DNA of 64,000 bases from Epiperipatus broadwayi. Lineage: Eukaryota > Onychophora > Udeonychophora > Euonychophora > Peripatidae. Within the stretch, counting starts at the first letter, position 1. Each line of letters begins with the position of its first letter. The notes below the pieces were generated by a model. That model ran no database searches. It was not told the DNA's origin and saw only the letters and a list, made by a program, of their open reading frames with translations. Shown here piece by piece: positions 26,910-37,904 of this stretch. The DNA is taken from positions 94,453 through 158,452 of the forward strand of contig JAQFVV010013319.1 in the NCBI GenBank assembly GCA_028023455.1, read 5' to 3'. The position numbers and the translations under genes were made by a program.

Positions 26910-28180
26910 AACACGATTCACATTACATTAATATAAACGTCTATATATCTCTCCACTAGCACTGACACAACCACAAAACAAATAGCCTGAAATTAAAATC
27001 TGTTAAATTAAACATAAACGAATTTAAACATAGTTATTAATCTTTATCCATGCAGCTATCTACACCCAACTTTAAATTTAATACATTTTAGTTAAAACAT
27101 AATACACACACAAAAAAAAATGAACTGGAAATGATTGCTTAAACATCTACATAAAAAAATATCAATAATTGAATTTGCATTCTTTAAGTCAGATAAGAGT
27201 TCTTATTTTCAGTTATTAATTACTTGCAAATTTTAGGAAAGTTATTAGATAGATACAATAGTTCATACTTTACGGATTTAATAGATTGAGAAGTCCATCT
27301 TCGTGATCACTTTCATAGATTTTGTCCTTCTTTGAAATAAAACTGTGACTTGCCATGCATTTGGTCAGGAACTGTCATCCAGAGGCCTCAGCTGGTTGTC
27401 CGGAAAATTAAATTTATTGCAGACTTCCACATCGTGAAAATCTGCAATATAGCTAGTTATAACGATCTATTCATAGTCAGCTCTAAGATAACCTTTATAA
27501 TAATAATTTGGCTTTTATATTTTTATTAGTCTCCTATCATTAGATCTTGAGATTCAACGAGCAAGACGTCACTAATCCATTCGTGTTTCAGTTATGGTCC
27601 GTGCTGTCATTTTCGTGTTTGGATTGGTCATTTAATTCCTTTGTATTCTCTTATCTGACCATTTAATTTATTTTACATGCCTCACGAGGTAGTTTGCTTT
27701 TTAACAATCATTTAATTAATAAGACAATCATTTCCATTTTCTAAGACTATAGAAATCAACATTATTTCTATTTTTAAAATATCAATCTTTATATCTTTAC
27801 TTTTTACAAAAAAAATTACTTTCAAATATTTTTATTTTTTAAAAGTTTTTAAAGTTGTCCATCATACGATCTATATATACGTTAAACAGTTTTTAAATTA
27901 AGTTTTTTTTTCTTTTTAATAAATCAATTTTTATTTATGGTCTTTTATTTTAATTTTAAAATAATGTGACGGGATATTATATTCCGTTACAATATATATA
28001 TATATTATTGTGAGGGTAACTTATAACCATACCAACACCAAGCTTTAACTACCTGTAATGTTAGGTTATGTCCAGTCAAGATTTATGTCTGACTAGACTA
28101 ATAAGTTTTTCTAGCATATAAAATATATGTTCTAATTTACTGCTTATCAAATTTCACTCAAGATACGCATATATATATAT
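26910..28180. other. AT-rich non-coding stretch
   Basis: No supportable gene or element. A moderately GC-rich patch at 27345-27460 (CAGAGGCCTCAGCTGGTTGTC) shows no motif. Short (AT)n runs occur near 27993 and 28170. Confidence 0.5.
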
Positions 28181-28188
28181 ATATATAT

Positions 28189-28362
28189 AAAATATACAAA
28201 CCATTATACAATTACAAATATCCAGTAACGCCCTCTGTTTAATGATCTATATCTCAATAATAGCAAACCTTAAAATGATAAGGTTTGCTATTATTGAGAT
28301 ATAGATCATTAAACAGAGGGCGTTACTGGATATTTGTAATTGTATAATGGTTTGTATATTTT
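28189..28362. repeat. Perfect 174-bp hairpin
   Basis: Arms of about 84 bp are essentially perfect inverted copies around a 6-nt loop (AAATGA, 28273-28278). The arms run from AAAATATACAAACC inward to TAGCAAACCTT, and back. They contain a GC-richer core (CCAGTAACGCCCTCTG). No tRNA box or hammerhead core is present and no copy occurs elsewhere in the window. The structure fits a very young fold-back MITE or a DNA hairpin-capping (snap-back) inversion. If transcribed it would give a long double-stranded RNA hairpin. Confidence 0.9.
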
Positions 28363-29090
28363 CTATAATTATTTCAGTTAGTGTTAACAGTAACTTTCTT
28401 TATATATATATATATATATATCAATACTTTAATAGATAACTGAATAATAAGTCATGTATAACCAGATCTTGCATATATATGTATGAAGTGAAGAAAATCC
28501 TAATTCTTAAAATGAGTAAGATTAAACATTAAAAGAATTACTATATATATATATATATTGAAGCGGTCAGATCTAAGTTCGATCCTAGCTTCATGATATC
28601 TCACCTGTAGCTCACTTCAAACACTAATACTAACCGTGAATTTATGAATGCAATGGGGCTTTATACGTTCAATACATGCTAGTTTCATTAAAAAATAGTA
28701 ATATATAAATATATGTTAAAACCAACTACTTTAATATTTAAACTAATCAATATCATTAATAAATTCATGAAAACATATATATTATAACTGCATGGATTGT
28801 GCCGATGTATTTATAAATAATTAAATATATATATTCGTTATAAAGTTTTATTGCGTTGGAATGTTTTATTTAAAAGCTACATTCTTTCGATAAGCTTTCA
28901 TCCGCTCCCAAAAACAATGGGGTATTTTTTATTAATTAGCAAAAAAATAATAATTTAAAATGTTAGGATGGTTCCTAATTAAAATCGTTTTTTTAGATTT
29001 ACAAATTCATTTTCTAATTAGAAAATGAATTCAAAGTTAATGAGTTTGAAAGCCTTATTGAAGGGATGTATCTAAAATCAATTAACAAAA
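28363..29090. other. AT-rich stretch with a B-box-like remnant
   Basis: At 28560-28592 the plus strand reads GAAGCGGTCAGATCTAAGTTC then GATCCTAGCTTC. AAGTTCGATCCTAG resembles a tRNA T arm, but the 5' half of a tRNA is absent and an (AT)n run lies in its place. This is at most a 5'-truncated SINE. The rest is featureless. Confidence 0.4.
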
Positions 29091-29099
29091 ATTTGTAAC

Positions 29100-29500
29100 T
29101 TTGATAAGGTAAGAAGATTTAACCTGAAGGCATCAAGAGTCGGTTTAGGCGGGAAACCAGAGAACAGGTATAAATAGCCCAGAAAAGTTTGGAGAGGGAG
29201 AAGCCGTATTTGTTTTGAAAGAAGTGCTGCTAGAAGCTACGCCTTAAATTATAAATCTTTATAATGTCTTCATCATGGTGAAGGGCTAACTTCAGGAATC
29301 TGAATGCTGGGCCCAAAGTACCCAGAAGATCTTCAGTATAGCTGCCAAACTAAACTTTTTCCACACCAATCGTGCTGCCAAATTCAAATGCCATTCACAA
29401 AAGTTCAAAATGCATGCCTACGTTTCAACCCAATCAGACTCTGCCATGCAAACTGAGGAACTAACCATGAAGGAATGATAAAATCTTTCCTTTTGAACCA
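29100..29500 (+). promoter_or_regulatory. GC-richer island with a TATA box
   Basis: TATAAATAGCCC at 29169-29180 is a strong TATA-box match, followed about 30 bp later by a GC-richer, purine-rich leader. Further down (about 29300-29487) a frame without stops of about 60 codons contains the words ECWAQSTQK, SIAAKLNFFHT and AKFKCHSQKF before a TGA. It lacks a good start codon, since a TAA precedes it directly, and I do not recognise it. The arrangement could be a Pol II promoter with a short first exon, or an LTR or 5'-UTR remnant. I could not find paired ends to prove a solo LTR. Confidence 0.4.
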
Positions 29501-30229
29501 TAACTTTCTGGCCAGTTCTGAACTTTAAGTTAAAACACCTTTTAATCTATCTACTGTAAAAAAATTTTTTATTTATGCTATCTTAAATTATGCAATAATT
29601 TTCTATCTCTATCTCTAGTCTTTAAATTTAATATTTGTTAACTTTCCTTCGATATGCAGTACTGATGGTGCATTTCACTAACTGTATTATATATCTTTAT
29701 TGAATAATTATTAATGTCATTTACTTTTATTATATGCCAATAAGGCTTCAACTCGATAATAATCCCTTTCGTTAAACTTGCCTCATGAAAATAATATAAT
29801 ATTAAGTTTTATAGTAATGTTTTCCCACTAGAACTAATTTAATACAGTTTTATTAATTATCGAGTTGAAGGATTTATTAAATGTTGCTATTTTTACTAAC
29901 GGCTAATAATGAATATTGGCCATTTTCTAACCTATGTTCCCGGCTAATTTACTGAGTTCATAATATTTATTTATTCATACTGATAATGTTAAAATGTTTT
30001 ATTAAAGGTCGATAAAGAAAAGTAAATGAATATATTCTAATTCAACTTTTATACTTTCTATTAATATTCAGGAAGGGTGTGATGTTTAGGGTATAATTAG
30101 CATAATTTTATGATGGCATTAAATAATTTTAGTTAAAGCATGTTTGACTTCAATTCAACTTGATCAGATCATTATGTAGAGCATTCTTTATATAAATTGG
30201 CTTTTATTACTTAAACACAATGATTATTA

Positions 30230-30570
30230 AGTCATCATTTTCTGAATGTTGCTGATATGAGCCATCTCCTGCCTCATAGGCTTGACCTTGGTGATATTAT
30301 TATTATTACTTTAATTACCTAGAAAGAAACCACTTCCTCACATGCTCGTTTTTTGTATTGGAACACCAAAGGTTCGTGGCTATGACCCAGCCTGGCTTTC
30401 CCTGTGTTCCATGTCTCCTTGATAGGGCAGAAAGACTTGTAAAATACAAGCTTCCTCCTACTTAAATCACTGACAAGCCATTATCTTTCATATTCATATT
30501 TATAGCTCATAAGATGTCAGTACCATTTACTTCTCAGTTCCAGTGAAGCCCACTCTAATGCCCATAAATC
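30230..30570. other. GC-richer island, unidentified
   Basis: From about 30250 to 30570 the sequence is less AT-rich (CTGCCTCATAGGCTTGACC, GGTTCGTGGCTATGACCC, TTTCCCTGTGTTCC). GGTTCGTGGCTATGACC has a passing resemblance to a B box but lacks a matching A box. No frame stays open. It may be an old SINE or another repeat fragment. Confidence 0.3.
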
Positions 30571-31410
30571 GTGATGAATTGATTTTATTAAAGTCGAACA
30601 AATTCAAGTTCATTTATAATTAAGTAAGTTTTCTATTAAATATTAAAGTTATGCCCTAAATACTTATCTTGCTCTTTGTAAATTGATTTACGAATGTGGA
30701 AATGAATCTCACATTCTTTCTTTTAGAATTAGAATAATAATTTCTGTCAAAGCCAAATACCTTTGGCTACTTTTATTTACTTGTCAGGGCATAGACACGT
30801 ATAATCCTTCTATAATATTGTGTAATAGTTATTGGCATATAATAACGACTGCCATTCTTATTGTAAATTATAAATTCCATTTTAAAGACTAGAGGTAATC
30901 TATATAATCTTAGTCATAAAAGTTGGACAAAATATTTATTATTATTAAACATTTTATTAACACATTTGGTTTTCAACTTTCTCTACTATTCAATAATTAT
31001 TTTAATATTAATGCTCGCTGTCTGTATTGGCAACCCGAACATACATATATGAGTTGACTTATAAATATCCTTAGTTATTTTATTATACATTCTTAGAGTC
31101 AGATCAGGAGTCTCAGAAATCATCATCATCCGTTGAGCTAGTTTCTTGGTGCATAGTCATGTACCATTGACATATGTCATCCATTGATTTGATCTGAGCT
31201 CATAAGTTGGTTTTGAATTCAGTTTGGTTTGACTGAGTTTGAATCCAACTTTGCAGTTTCGGTCTTGTTGTTGTTGTTGAGTGGATCATTTGACCGGTAC
31301 ACTATATATATATATATAACACTTAATTTGTGTTAAATGTGTTGTACATTTAAATGTGAATAAAACAATGATGCAGACTAGAATAGTTCAACCATGGTAA
31401 TGATGAAGGG

Positions 31411-31881
31411 TCAAATACTTTGCTGTAAACAAAGGCAAAACTCCCCATACAGTAGCACCACCCCATACCAATCCTGCCTAATAGGATAGTGGTGGCTATG
31501 GTTGTTTAAGAGCCAAAGACACCAAAAATGTATGGGTACTGAATTGAGTTCAGACCCATATGACTATATAAGCTATTGAGCTTAGATTGAAGATATTAAC
31601 AATGTTTTCAATTTCATTCTCATAGTTTTGTAGTAAAGTAGAGTTAAAAGGTGGCTGCTGGAGGGTTGCATTAGATCCTAAGATCTAGGTGCAGTGCTCT
31701 CAGATCCAAGGCTCCTCACTGATGATGGCCACAAGCCAGAAACTAGTCTGAGGACATTGAATGAGTAGGCACTAGATAGGGATTTTATGCACAAGCCTTC
31801 TGGCATCCATTGATTACTCTGTTTGGCACAGGGTGGCACTACTGTATGGGAAGTTTTGCCTTTGTTTGTCAAATACTTTGC
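31411..31881 (+). mobile_element. 445-bp inverted-repeat element with hammerhead, 13-bp duplication
   Basis: The element (31424-31868) is bounded by inverted repeats of 35 bp at 31427-31461 and 31833-31867. They begin AAACAAAGGCAAAACT and match at 32 of 35 positions. It is flanked by a perfect 13-bp direct repeat, TCAAATACTTTGC (31411-31423 and 31869-31881). Inside lie a B-box-like GAGTTCAGACCC (about 31548-31559) and a full hammerhead ribozyme (31713-31754). No protein frame of substance is present, so it must be moved by another element's machinery. A 13-bp duplication is typical of target-primed reverse transcription, whereas inverted termini are typical of DNA transposons. The mixture is unusual. 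Confidence 0.75.
31713..31754 (+). ncRNA. Type I hammerhead ribozyme, canonical GUC site
   Basis: The order is TCCTCA (stem I 5' strand, 31713-31718), CTGATGA (31719-31725), TGGC-CACAA-GCCA (stem-loop II, 31726-31738), GAAA (31739-31742), CTAG, T, C (31743-31748), then TGAGGA (stem I 3' strand, 31749-31754). Stem I has 6 perfect Watson-Crick pairs and stem II has 4. Stem III is ACTAGT, a perfect 6-nt palindrome, too small to fold alone but ideal for pairing between two copies. The cleavage triplet is the canonical GUC, with predicted cleavage between 31748 and 31749. All invariant core bases are present. The 10.1-11.1 pair is U-A instead of the usual G-C, which may lower activity. Confidence 0.85.
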
Positions 31882-32039
31882 CAAGCAACCTAGTATATGC
31901 ATGAAATAATAATGTGGCACATAATTTCTTGAATTGATTAGCTTGATATTATCTATGATGTTATCTATGCAACAATAGGCACATACAGCAATTAAAAAAA
32001 AATGAAAGATTTCATGTAAAAATAAATGGAAAGGACACA

Positions 32040-33609
32040 GACTATAAAAGAAAATGTGATTCCAACCCTTTCCTCTTAAAATTATACATTTGCCATAGAA
32101 AGCTAACTTTGTTCAAACAAGAGGTACCACACATGATATAAAATGGTTTTCATTCAAATATACTAATTTTATAAATATAATTTTAGTATGAAATTGGAAA
32201 AACTATAAAAACTTTTGATATAAATAGAATGAGCAATTTAATCTGAGCAATATGAAAAATTCACAGAAAATCATTTTAAACTTCTAAAAGAAAAGAAGAA
32301 AAATTAAAACAAATGTCTAATCAAAGAATAATCCAGAAGAGGAAGTACATATATAGCCAGCATAGCAAGTAATAAAATAATTCTATTTTATGAGTAAACT
32401 TTTTGTCTAACTGCAAACTGTGATTAATTTAAAATTTTTATACATTGAATTAATACAATCTTTTCTGGTTAAAGGAAGTGATTGTCATCGATGGGATCAT
32501 TAATCTATCAACCATGAAAGTCTAAACATCCATATTGTCTCCTTCAAAATGCCTAATAGACTATTTTTGCCTGGTATGGGATGTTTGCACATGGATTGAA
32601 GGAAAACAACAAATGGCTGTCCAGAGTTGTCCGGAATGTGCCATTCAGAAGCAGTGATGAGCGGTCTATATCTGCATAAAGGAAATTGTTTAAGATGCAT
32701 GAACTGTAACCAATGAAGGACTCCTTCAACTCACCAAATCTAATTTAATTGTTATAATGAAATTATGTTTGTTACATGTTATTTTTATTTTTAAACACCT
32801 ATATATGCATTGTTATTTTTTTGATTTTTTATTATTTCATTCTTATCACTCGGGAATGTAAAACTTTCCAATTCAATGTTTTAGAACAGACCACTTTAGG
32901 AGAGAAGAAGACTGGGGAGAGAAGGTTTATTTTAGTTGAATATTTTTTTTAATAAAATTTAGGTTTTCTTCTTCTATAGTACTTGACATTTGTTCATTAT
33001 CATTATTTGGGATTGGAGGTAAGAATTTTACTTATACAATATTAATTATACACGTTTTGACAAAACAAAATTATATGTCGTTTGTTGTTTAACTAACCAT
33101 TGTTACCTTAGATATTTTTCAGTGTGAATGAGTAACTCTCTGAATGAATCTACTTTTCTATCATAGTAGGAGTTACATATGACTTAGTAAAGGAGGGGGT
33201 CTTCATACTAATCGACCTGCAACAACTGGATTGGACTGCAACCAATATGTATATATATGTGTCAAGTGTAAATATAATTTAGCCAGTTCAATTTGAGTTT
33301 ATTAAAACAATCTTATTGATTTTTTTATTATCATATTGTATATAATGGTGTCATCAATATGGATATCTAACATTGGGGTATGGGTTTGGTAACTATAGAT
33401 AATTAAATTGTTGATTATTGACATTCAAACAACATATACATATTTATTTATTTTTTATCATCTATATTTGTAAATACAGTTTTAAACTTACAGATCAATT
33501 TAAATTTTAAGTATTTTCTTTTACAAAATAAATGTTATAAAATCTGTTGAATTCATATAGTCTCTTTGCTTTATTAAATCGATCATTGCATTCATCAATA
33601 AAGCCAATG

Positions 33610-33610
<1 letters not shown>
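32040..33610. other. AT-rich stretch with a short unidentified frame
   Basis: A minus-strand frame of 66 codons at 32500-32700 lies in a slightly GC-richer patch and contains CRYRPLITASEWHIPDNSG. I do not recognise it. It may be a repeat fragment or a pseudo-exon, and nothing nearby supports a gene. The rest of the stretch is AT-rich without features. Confidence 0.35.

Positions 33611-33613
<3 letters not shown>

Positions 33614-33697
<84 letters not shown>
33614..33697. repeat. (TA)n microsatellite, insertion site of the LTR element
   Basis: About 84 bp of uninterrupted TA dinucleotide repeat ends exactly at the first base of the 5' LTR. A (TA)n run also directly follows the 3' LTR (42977-42991). 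The LTR element therefore appears to have inserted into a TA microsatellite. Any 4-6 bp target duplication (TATAT or ATATA) cannot be told from the repeat itself. Confidence 0.95.
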
Positions 33698-33700
<3 letters not shown>

Positions 33701-36475
33701 AAGGTGATGCCCAATCCTTATAAAAAAAAAAAAATAATAATAAGTAACTGATGTTTTGGGTAACATGTATAAAGATTAAATAGGCAGCCAACTTTTAAAA
33801 CATATTTTTTTTAGATATTAGGAGACATACACATATATATATATATCCAAACATAACCATACATTCATGAAGAAATGAACAATTTTTTTTTTATTAAATG
33901 TAAAATAAAATATATACATATACACATTTATACATGAAATGTAGATTTTAAATCATGATGTGACAAAAATAATAAAGAAAATATTTGACATTAAATTTTA
34001 CTAACCATGTTTTTTTTGTTTAAAAGAGAAAAAAAAGAGTAAACCTTTGTTGATTTTGGAATGTGGAAAAAAACTAAGCAACAGAAATTTTTAGTTGTTG
34101 TTGGTTTTTTTGTTCAAATGAAGTACATGAAAGTAAAGTTGTAGAATAAGAATATTTTAATTGTTATTATATTAGTTATTATGATTTCCTTTTATAATTA
34201 AAAATAAACTGTTTAATATTTAGAATTTTATTATTTACTAGTGTAAATGATTTTAAAAAAGGAAAAAAAAACATTATTTAATTGATGAACTTTTGTTTGT
34301 TCAAATAAATGCTAAGAGTTTCATAGTTATTTATCGTTGTCAAAAATATAATTACTATAAAATGTTTCTTGAAAAAAATAAAATCAACTAATGATGAAAT
34401 AGAACTTTATTAACACTAATTTTTATTACTTTTAAAGTAAAATCTTTATCATGTGTCTCATATATATATATAAATAAAACTGCATAGAAATAGCATTTGT
34501 TTTATATTATAACGTAAGCCTTGGAAAAAGATTTATATTTAACAATTTATATGTGTGTAAATAATATCTAACGATGCACTTTTGCTAATTAAGTGTCAGG
34601 GAATTTTTCTATCTCCTTGGTGTCATTGGCAGGTGATGGAGGAAAATATTCATTGGTATATATTAAATGTTTAAATCAGTATGGAATGATCTGGAGATGG
34701 AATCGATGGCTATAAATTCAAACACCCAAGAATTCGATTTTGTCATGGGAATTGTTAATGCTTGGAATGTTTAACATGATTTAATATACATGAATAAAAG
34801 AAAAACATTATCTGCTAAGAATACAGAAGCTGCTCTTGAAAATTTAACTTGCTATTGTTTTAAGGAATTCCAAAATTTCATTTAATTTTATGCTTTAAAT
34901 ATTTTTTTTTTAAATGTATACTGAGAGTTGAGTTATAAATTTTTCTCACCCTTTTATTCATTTGTAGCAAACATTTTTTTTTAAAAAGAACCCATTTGTT
35001 TAGATTTTTATAGGGAGAGAAAAATACAAATACACAACTCAAGGTATACATAAATATATTATATATGTTTGTAAATAAAATATTAGCATAATTGAATGCT
35101 TAAATTAAACTGGACAATGACTTAAAGACAAAAGGTAAGATTTTAAATAGTTACATTTATTAGACAATTAATATATTAAAATCAAACTAATTAATAAGTA
35201 AATATATATAACATTTTCTTGTTTAAATGATTAACAGCCTTATGAATGAACTATATCCACAATACACAAATTAGCAATTCATGGACATAACCTTGAGATA
35301 CATTTAAAGGACATAAACAAAATGATAATTGTACATCTAGTAATATAATTTCATATTTAAAATAATTGATACTTTATTGTACATTATGCACTATAATTTT
35401 ATAATTTTTATTTCAATTGATATTTTAATATTTAAATCATAGCTAGTCTTATTGTAGTAAAGATAAATCAATATTTTATTATATCCATGTATATATTTTA
35501 TTAATTCATAAATATTATAAATTTAACCCCAATTTCATAAATAAATATTTGTTGTTTGAAGTTAAAATCTTTGTTTCTCTGGTCTCTAGATTATTAAGCA
35601 TCATTCATACTTCACTCACCAGAATAGCTATTATACATGTATACAGATTTTTTAATATATTATTAGCAATAGCCATTAAGGATCTATATAGGAGTCATAT
35701 TATTGCCATCCTATTTAAATCCATCCTTGAGCAGAGTTAAAGGCAAATGTCTACACTGAGTTAGAACCCTGAGTAGTAATAGGACCTGTAAGTAGAGAAG
35801 GCTCTGGGTGTACTATCCTAAAGGGTTTTACGGTCTGTTACATATTTTTGTTGTAGAAAATCTATAATTTTTAAGGTTGGATTGGATATTTGATTGTTGA
35901 AGTTTGGTTGGTTCTGTTGCAAGTATTGATGTTGGATGGGGAATTTTTGTCATTGTCTTGAGGATGTGATGTATTCATGTCACTTGTGACTGATTGATCT
36001 CATTCACTGCTCCAACCCAAATTATCATGTTAGTTACTATTTATCATGAAGCAGTTAACAGTAGTCCTGCCATGATTTTACCTTTAAGACTCCAGAGAGA
36101 GTAAGGTATAGTTCTTTTTGATATATGTATAATATTTGTCTCTAAGACTCCCAAAGATGAGCAAGGCAATATTTTATAATAATAGCCCCTAAGACTTGGA
36201 TGTAAGCAGGGCAGTGCAATAGTGTTTGCAGAAAACTATTATGGGTTGTAGTAGCTTAGAGAGACTGAAATGTGATGATCATCTGAGTGTTCATGGAACA
36301 TTGTATACTTTAAGAGCAGTGATTGAATTCTTTTATCTAACTCAAAATTGTGAAATGCTAATCATTCTTTTGGCTGTCAGTATCTGTCAGATCTTTAGAA
36401 GTATGGATGAGTATATAACCTAAATATATAACTCATTTTTAAAGGACTGTTGATAGTATTTTACGGTCCATTACA
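33698..36475 (+). repeat. 5' LTR (2,778 bp)
   Basis: It starts TGTAAGGTGATGCCC and ends CCATTACA. It matches the 3' LTR along its length with scattered substitutions, low single-digit percent by eye. Relative to the 3' LTR it holds 55 extra bases near 34755-34812 and 8 extra near 35610. It contains no real protein frame; the 65-codon frame at 36226-36423 also exists in the other LTR but has no motif. A repeated word, TTTTACGGTCTGTTACATATTTT, shortened here, occurs inside (about 35829) and again at its 3' end, hinting at an older, smaller terminal unit. Confidence 0.92.
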
Positions 36476-36480
36476 TATTT

Positions 36481-36498
36481 TGGTGCACAACGTTTTGG
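36481..36498 (+). promoter_or_regulatory. Primer-binding-site-like sequence
   Basis: TGGTGCACAACGTTTTGG lies 5 bases after the 5' LTR end. It resembles TGGCGCCCAACG, the complement of the 3' end of tRNA-Lys used by many Ty3/Gypsy elements and retroviruses, with differences at a few positions. Two further related copies follow at 36681-36705 (TGGCATGCAATGTGGTAAGC) and 36749-36773 (TGGTACACAATGTGTTGAGC). Each is preceded by a GTTACATTTT word like the LTR end. A weaker one lies near 36551-36575. Confidence 0.6.
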
Positions 36499-37247
36499 GC
36501 CTGACAATTTAAGTTCACCACAGATACAAACTACATACTGTTACATTTTTGACACCATCAACAGTGAAGCCTGAATAATAGGTACACCAGCATATATAGA
36601 CTTAATGAAAGTTGATTATCACATCGCATTCATAATAGCCAATTATTAAATTCATTTTAGTTTATTGTCTGTTACATTTTTGGCATGCAATGTGGTAAGC
36701 TTGAATACTTAGATTCACTGCATGTGAAAAGTTTTGTCTGTTACATTTTGGTACACAATGTGTTGAGCTTTAAAGAGTTAAGTCTATCATATGTTACTGT
36801 ATTTTTTTAGCGTGACATAAATTGAATTTATGAGAAATAAATAATTTAGTATAACCTGATTTATCATATTTTAGTTAGTCATTTAATAAACTATATATTA
36901 TATAACCCTATGGATTAAATGGTGTGGCAACTTAGTGGTATAATTAACTTAGTCAATCAACAATAAGTTCAAATAACTCTGAGTGAAGGTATGAATTGAT
37001 AAATAGAGACCAAAACTAAATAGATGATCAAGAATCTAATAAGAGTAGGCAAGTGAGGCAGATAAAGGGCAAAATATATAAAACCGGCATTAATACCAAT
37101 GATATGTAAAATACTTAAGGTAACCAAAATCACATGAGATGACACAAGTTGGTAGGAGATCCTATGACATATTATAGAATATTATTTAAAAAGAAATAAT
37201 TTTGCCATAGAGTAGATATTTTAAAGAAAAGTATTAGTTTATTTTGT

Positions 37248-37904
37248 ATGTTTCTCAGAAGTGGGAGGTATTTATCAAGTATGAGTAAGGAATTATATGT
37301 AAAGCCACAGGATGTTAGTGGCAATGAAGCTGAGCATGATCCTAATATGGAACAAGTAGGATCAGTAGACATAAATGTGTCCGGGGGGTCAATGGTTGGA
37401 GCTGAGCATTCTTTCTCAATGCAAGAGGAAAAACAAATGATATCTCAAATTCAAGGAGACTCTAATAAACAGTCTGCTCAATCACCTGGAATTGCACTAA
37501 CACAGGTTACAGAAGATAGTGGAGCCATGATGCAGGTGCTCCAAATCTTATTGGGTCAGATGGATGCCATGCAAGCTGATATGAGTGGTCGGATGGATAA
37601 TATGGCAACCAAGGCTGATATAAGCAACATGAGTGGTCAGATAGATAGCATGAGTGGTCAGATAAATGACATGAATGGTAGGATGGATAGCATAAGTGGT
37701 CAGATAGATATAGTCAAGGCTGACATGAATGGTTGGATGGATGTCATGAGTGGTCAGATGAATGGTCGGATGGATAGCATGAGTAGTCAGATAGATATAG
37801 TCAAGGCTGACATGAATGGTCAGATGGATGCCATGAATGGTCAGATGAATGTAATCAAGGCTGAAATAAGCAACATGGTAACTAAGGCTGATATTGACAA
37901 ATGA
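37248..37904 (+). CDS. Gag-like coiled-coil protein, N-terminal part (frameshifted)
   Basis: A frame of 218 codons in the internal region of the LTR element, in the usual place of gag. Residues 1 to about 100 are acidic and unremarkable. From about residue 103 it is built of 7-residue units such as MSGQIDS, MSGQIND, MNGRMDS and ISGQIDI, with hydrophobic residues at regular heptad spacing. This is a long parallel coiled coil encoded by a 21-bp DNA repeat. Coiled-coil regions of this kind occur in Gag of some arthropod Ty3/Gypsy elements. It ends early because 13 bp (GATATTGACAAAT) are tandemly duplicated at about 37890-37915. The duplication shifts the frame, and the reading continues in the next frame at 37901. 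No zinc knuckle is seen. The start is the first ATG of the open frame; function is inferred from position. Confidence 0.6.
   Translation: MFLRSGRYLSSMSKELYVKPQDVSGNEAEHDPNMEQVGSVDINVSGGSMVGAEHSFSMQEEKQMISQIQGDSNKQSAQSPGIALTQVTEDSGAMMQVLQILLGQMDAMQADMSGRMDNMATKADISNMSGQIDSMSGQINDMNGRMDSISGQIDIVKADMNGWMDVMSGQMNGRMDSMSSQIDIVKADMNGQMDAMNGQMNVIKAEISNMVTKADIDK

Noticed and set aside
28189-28362. microRNA precursor
   Set aside because: The stem is too long and too perfect for a typical animal pre-miRNA; a fold-back element or inversion is simpler.
31678-31920. Minus-strand frame of 80 codons across the 31.4 kb element
   Set aside because: It crosses the ribozyme, the inverted repeat and the target duplication and runs beyond the element; no motif.
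32500-32700. Host exon on the minus strand
   Set aside because: Only 66 codons, no recognisable motif, no convincing splice context or partner exon.
33521-33766. Minus-strand frame with a Tyr-Ile repeat
   Set aside because: It crosses the (TA)n microsatellite and the LTR boundary; no coding signal.
36226-36423. 65-codon frame present in both LTRs (also 42728-42925) as a possible LTR-encoded protein
   Set aside because: Conserved only because the LTRs are copies; the substitutions between them do not suggest protein constraint and there is no motif.
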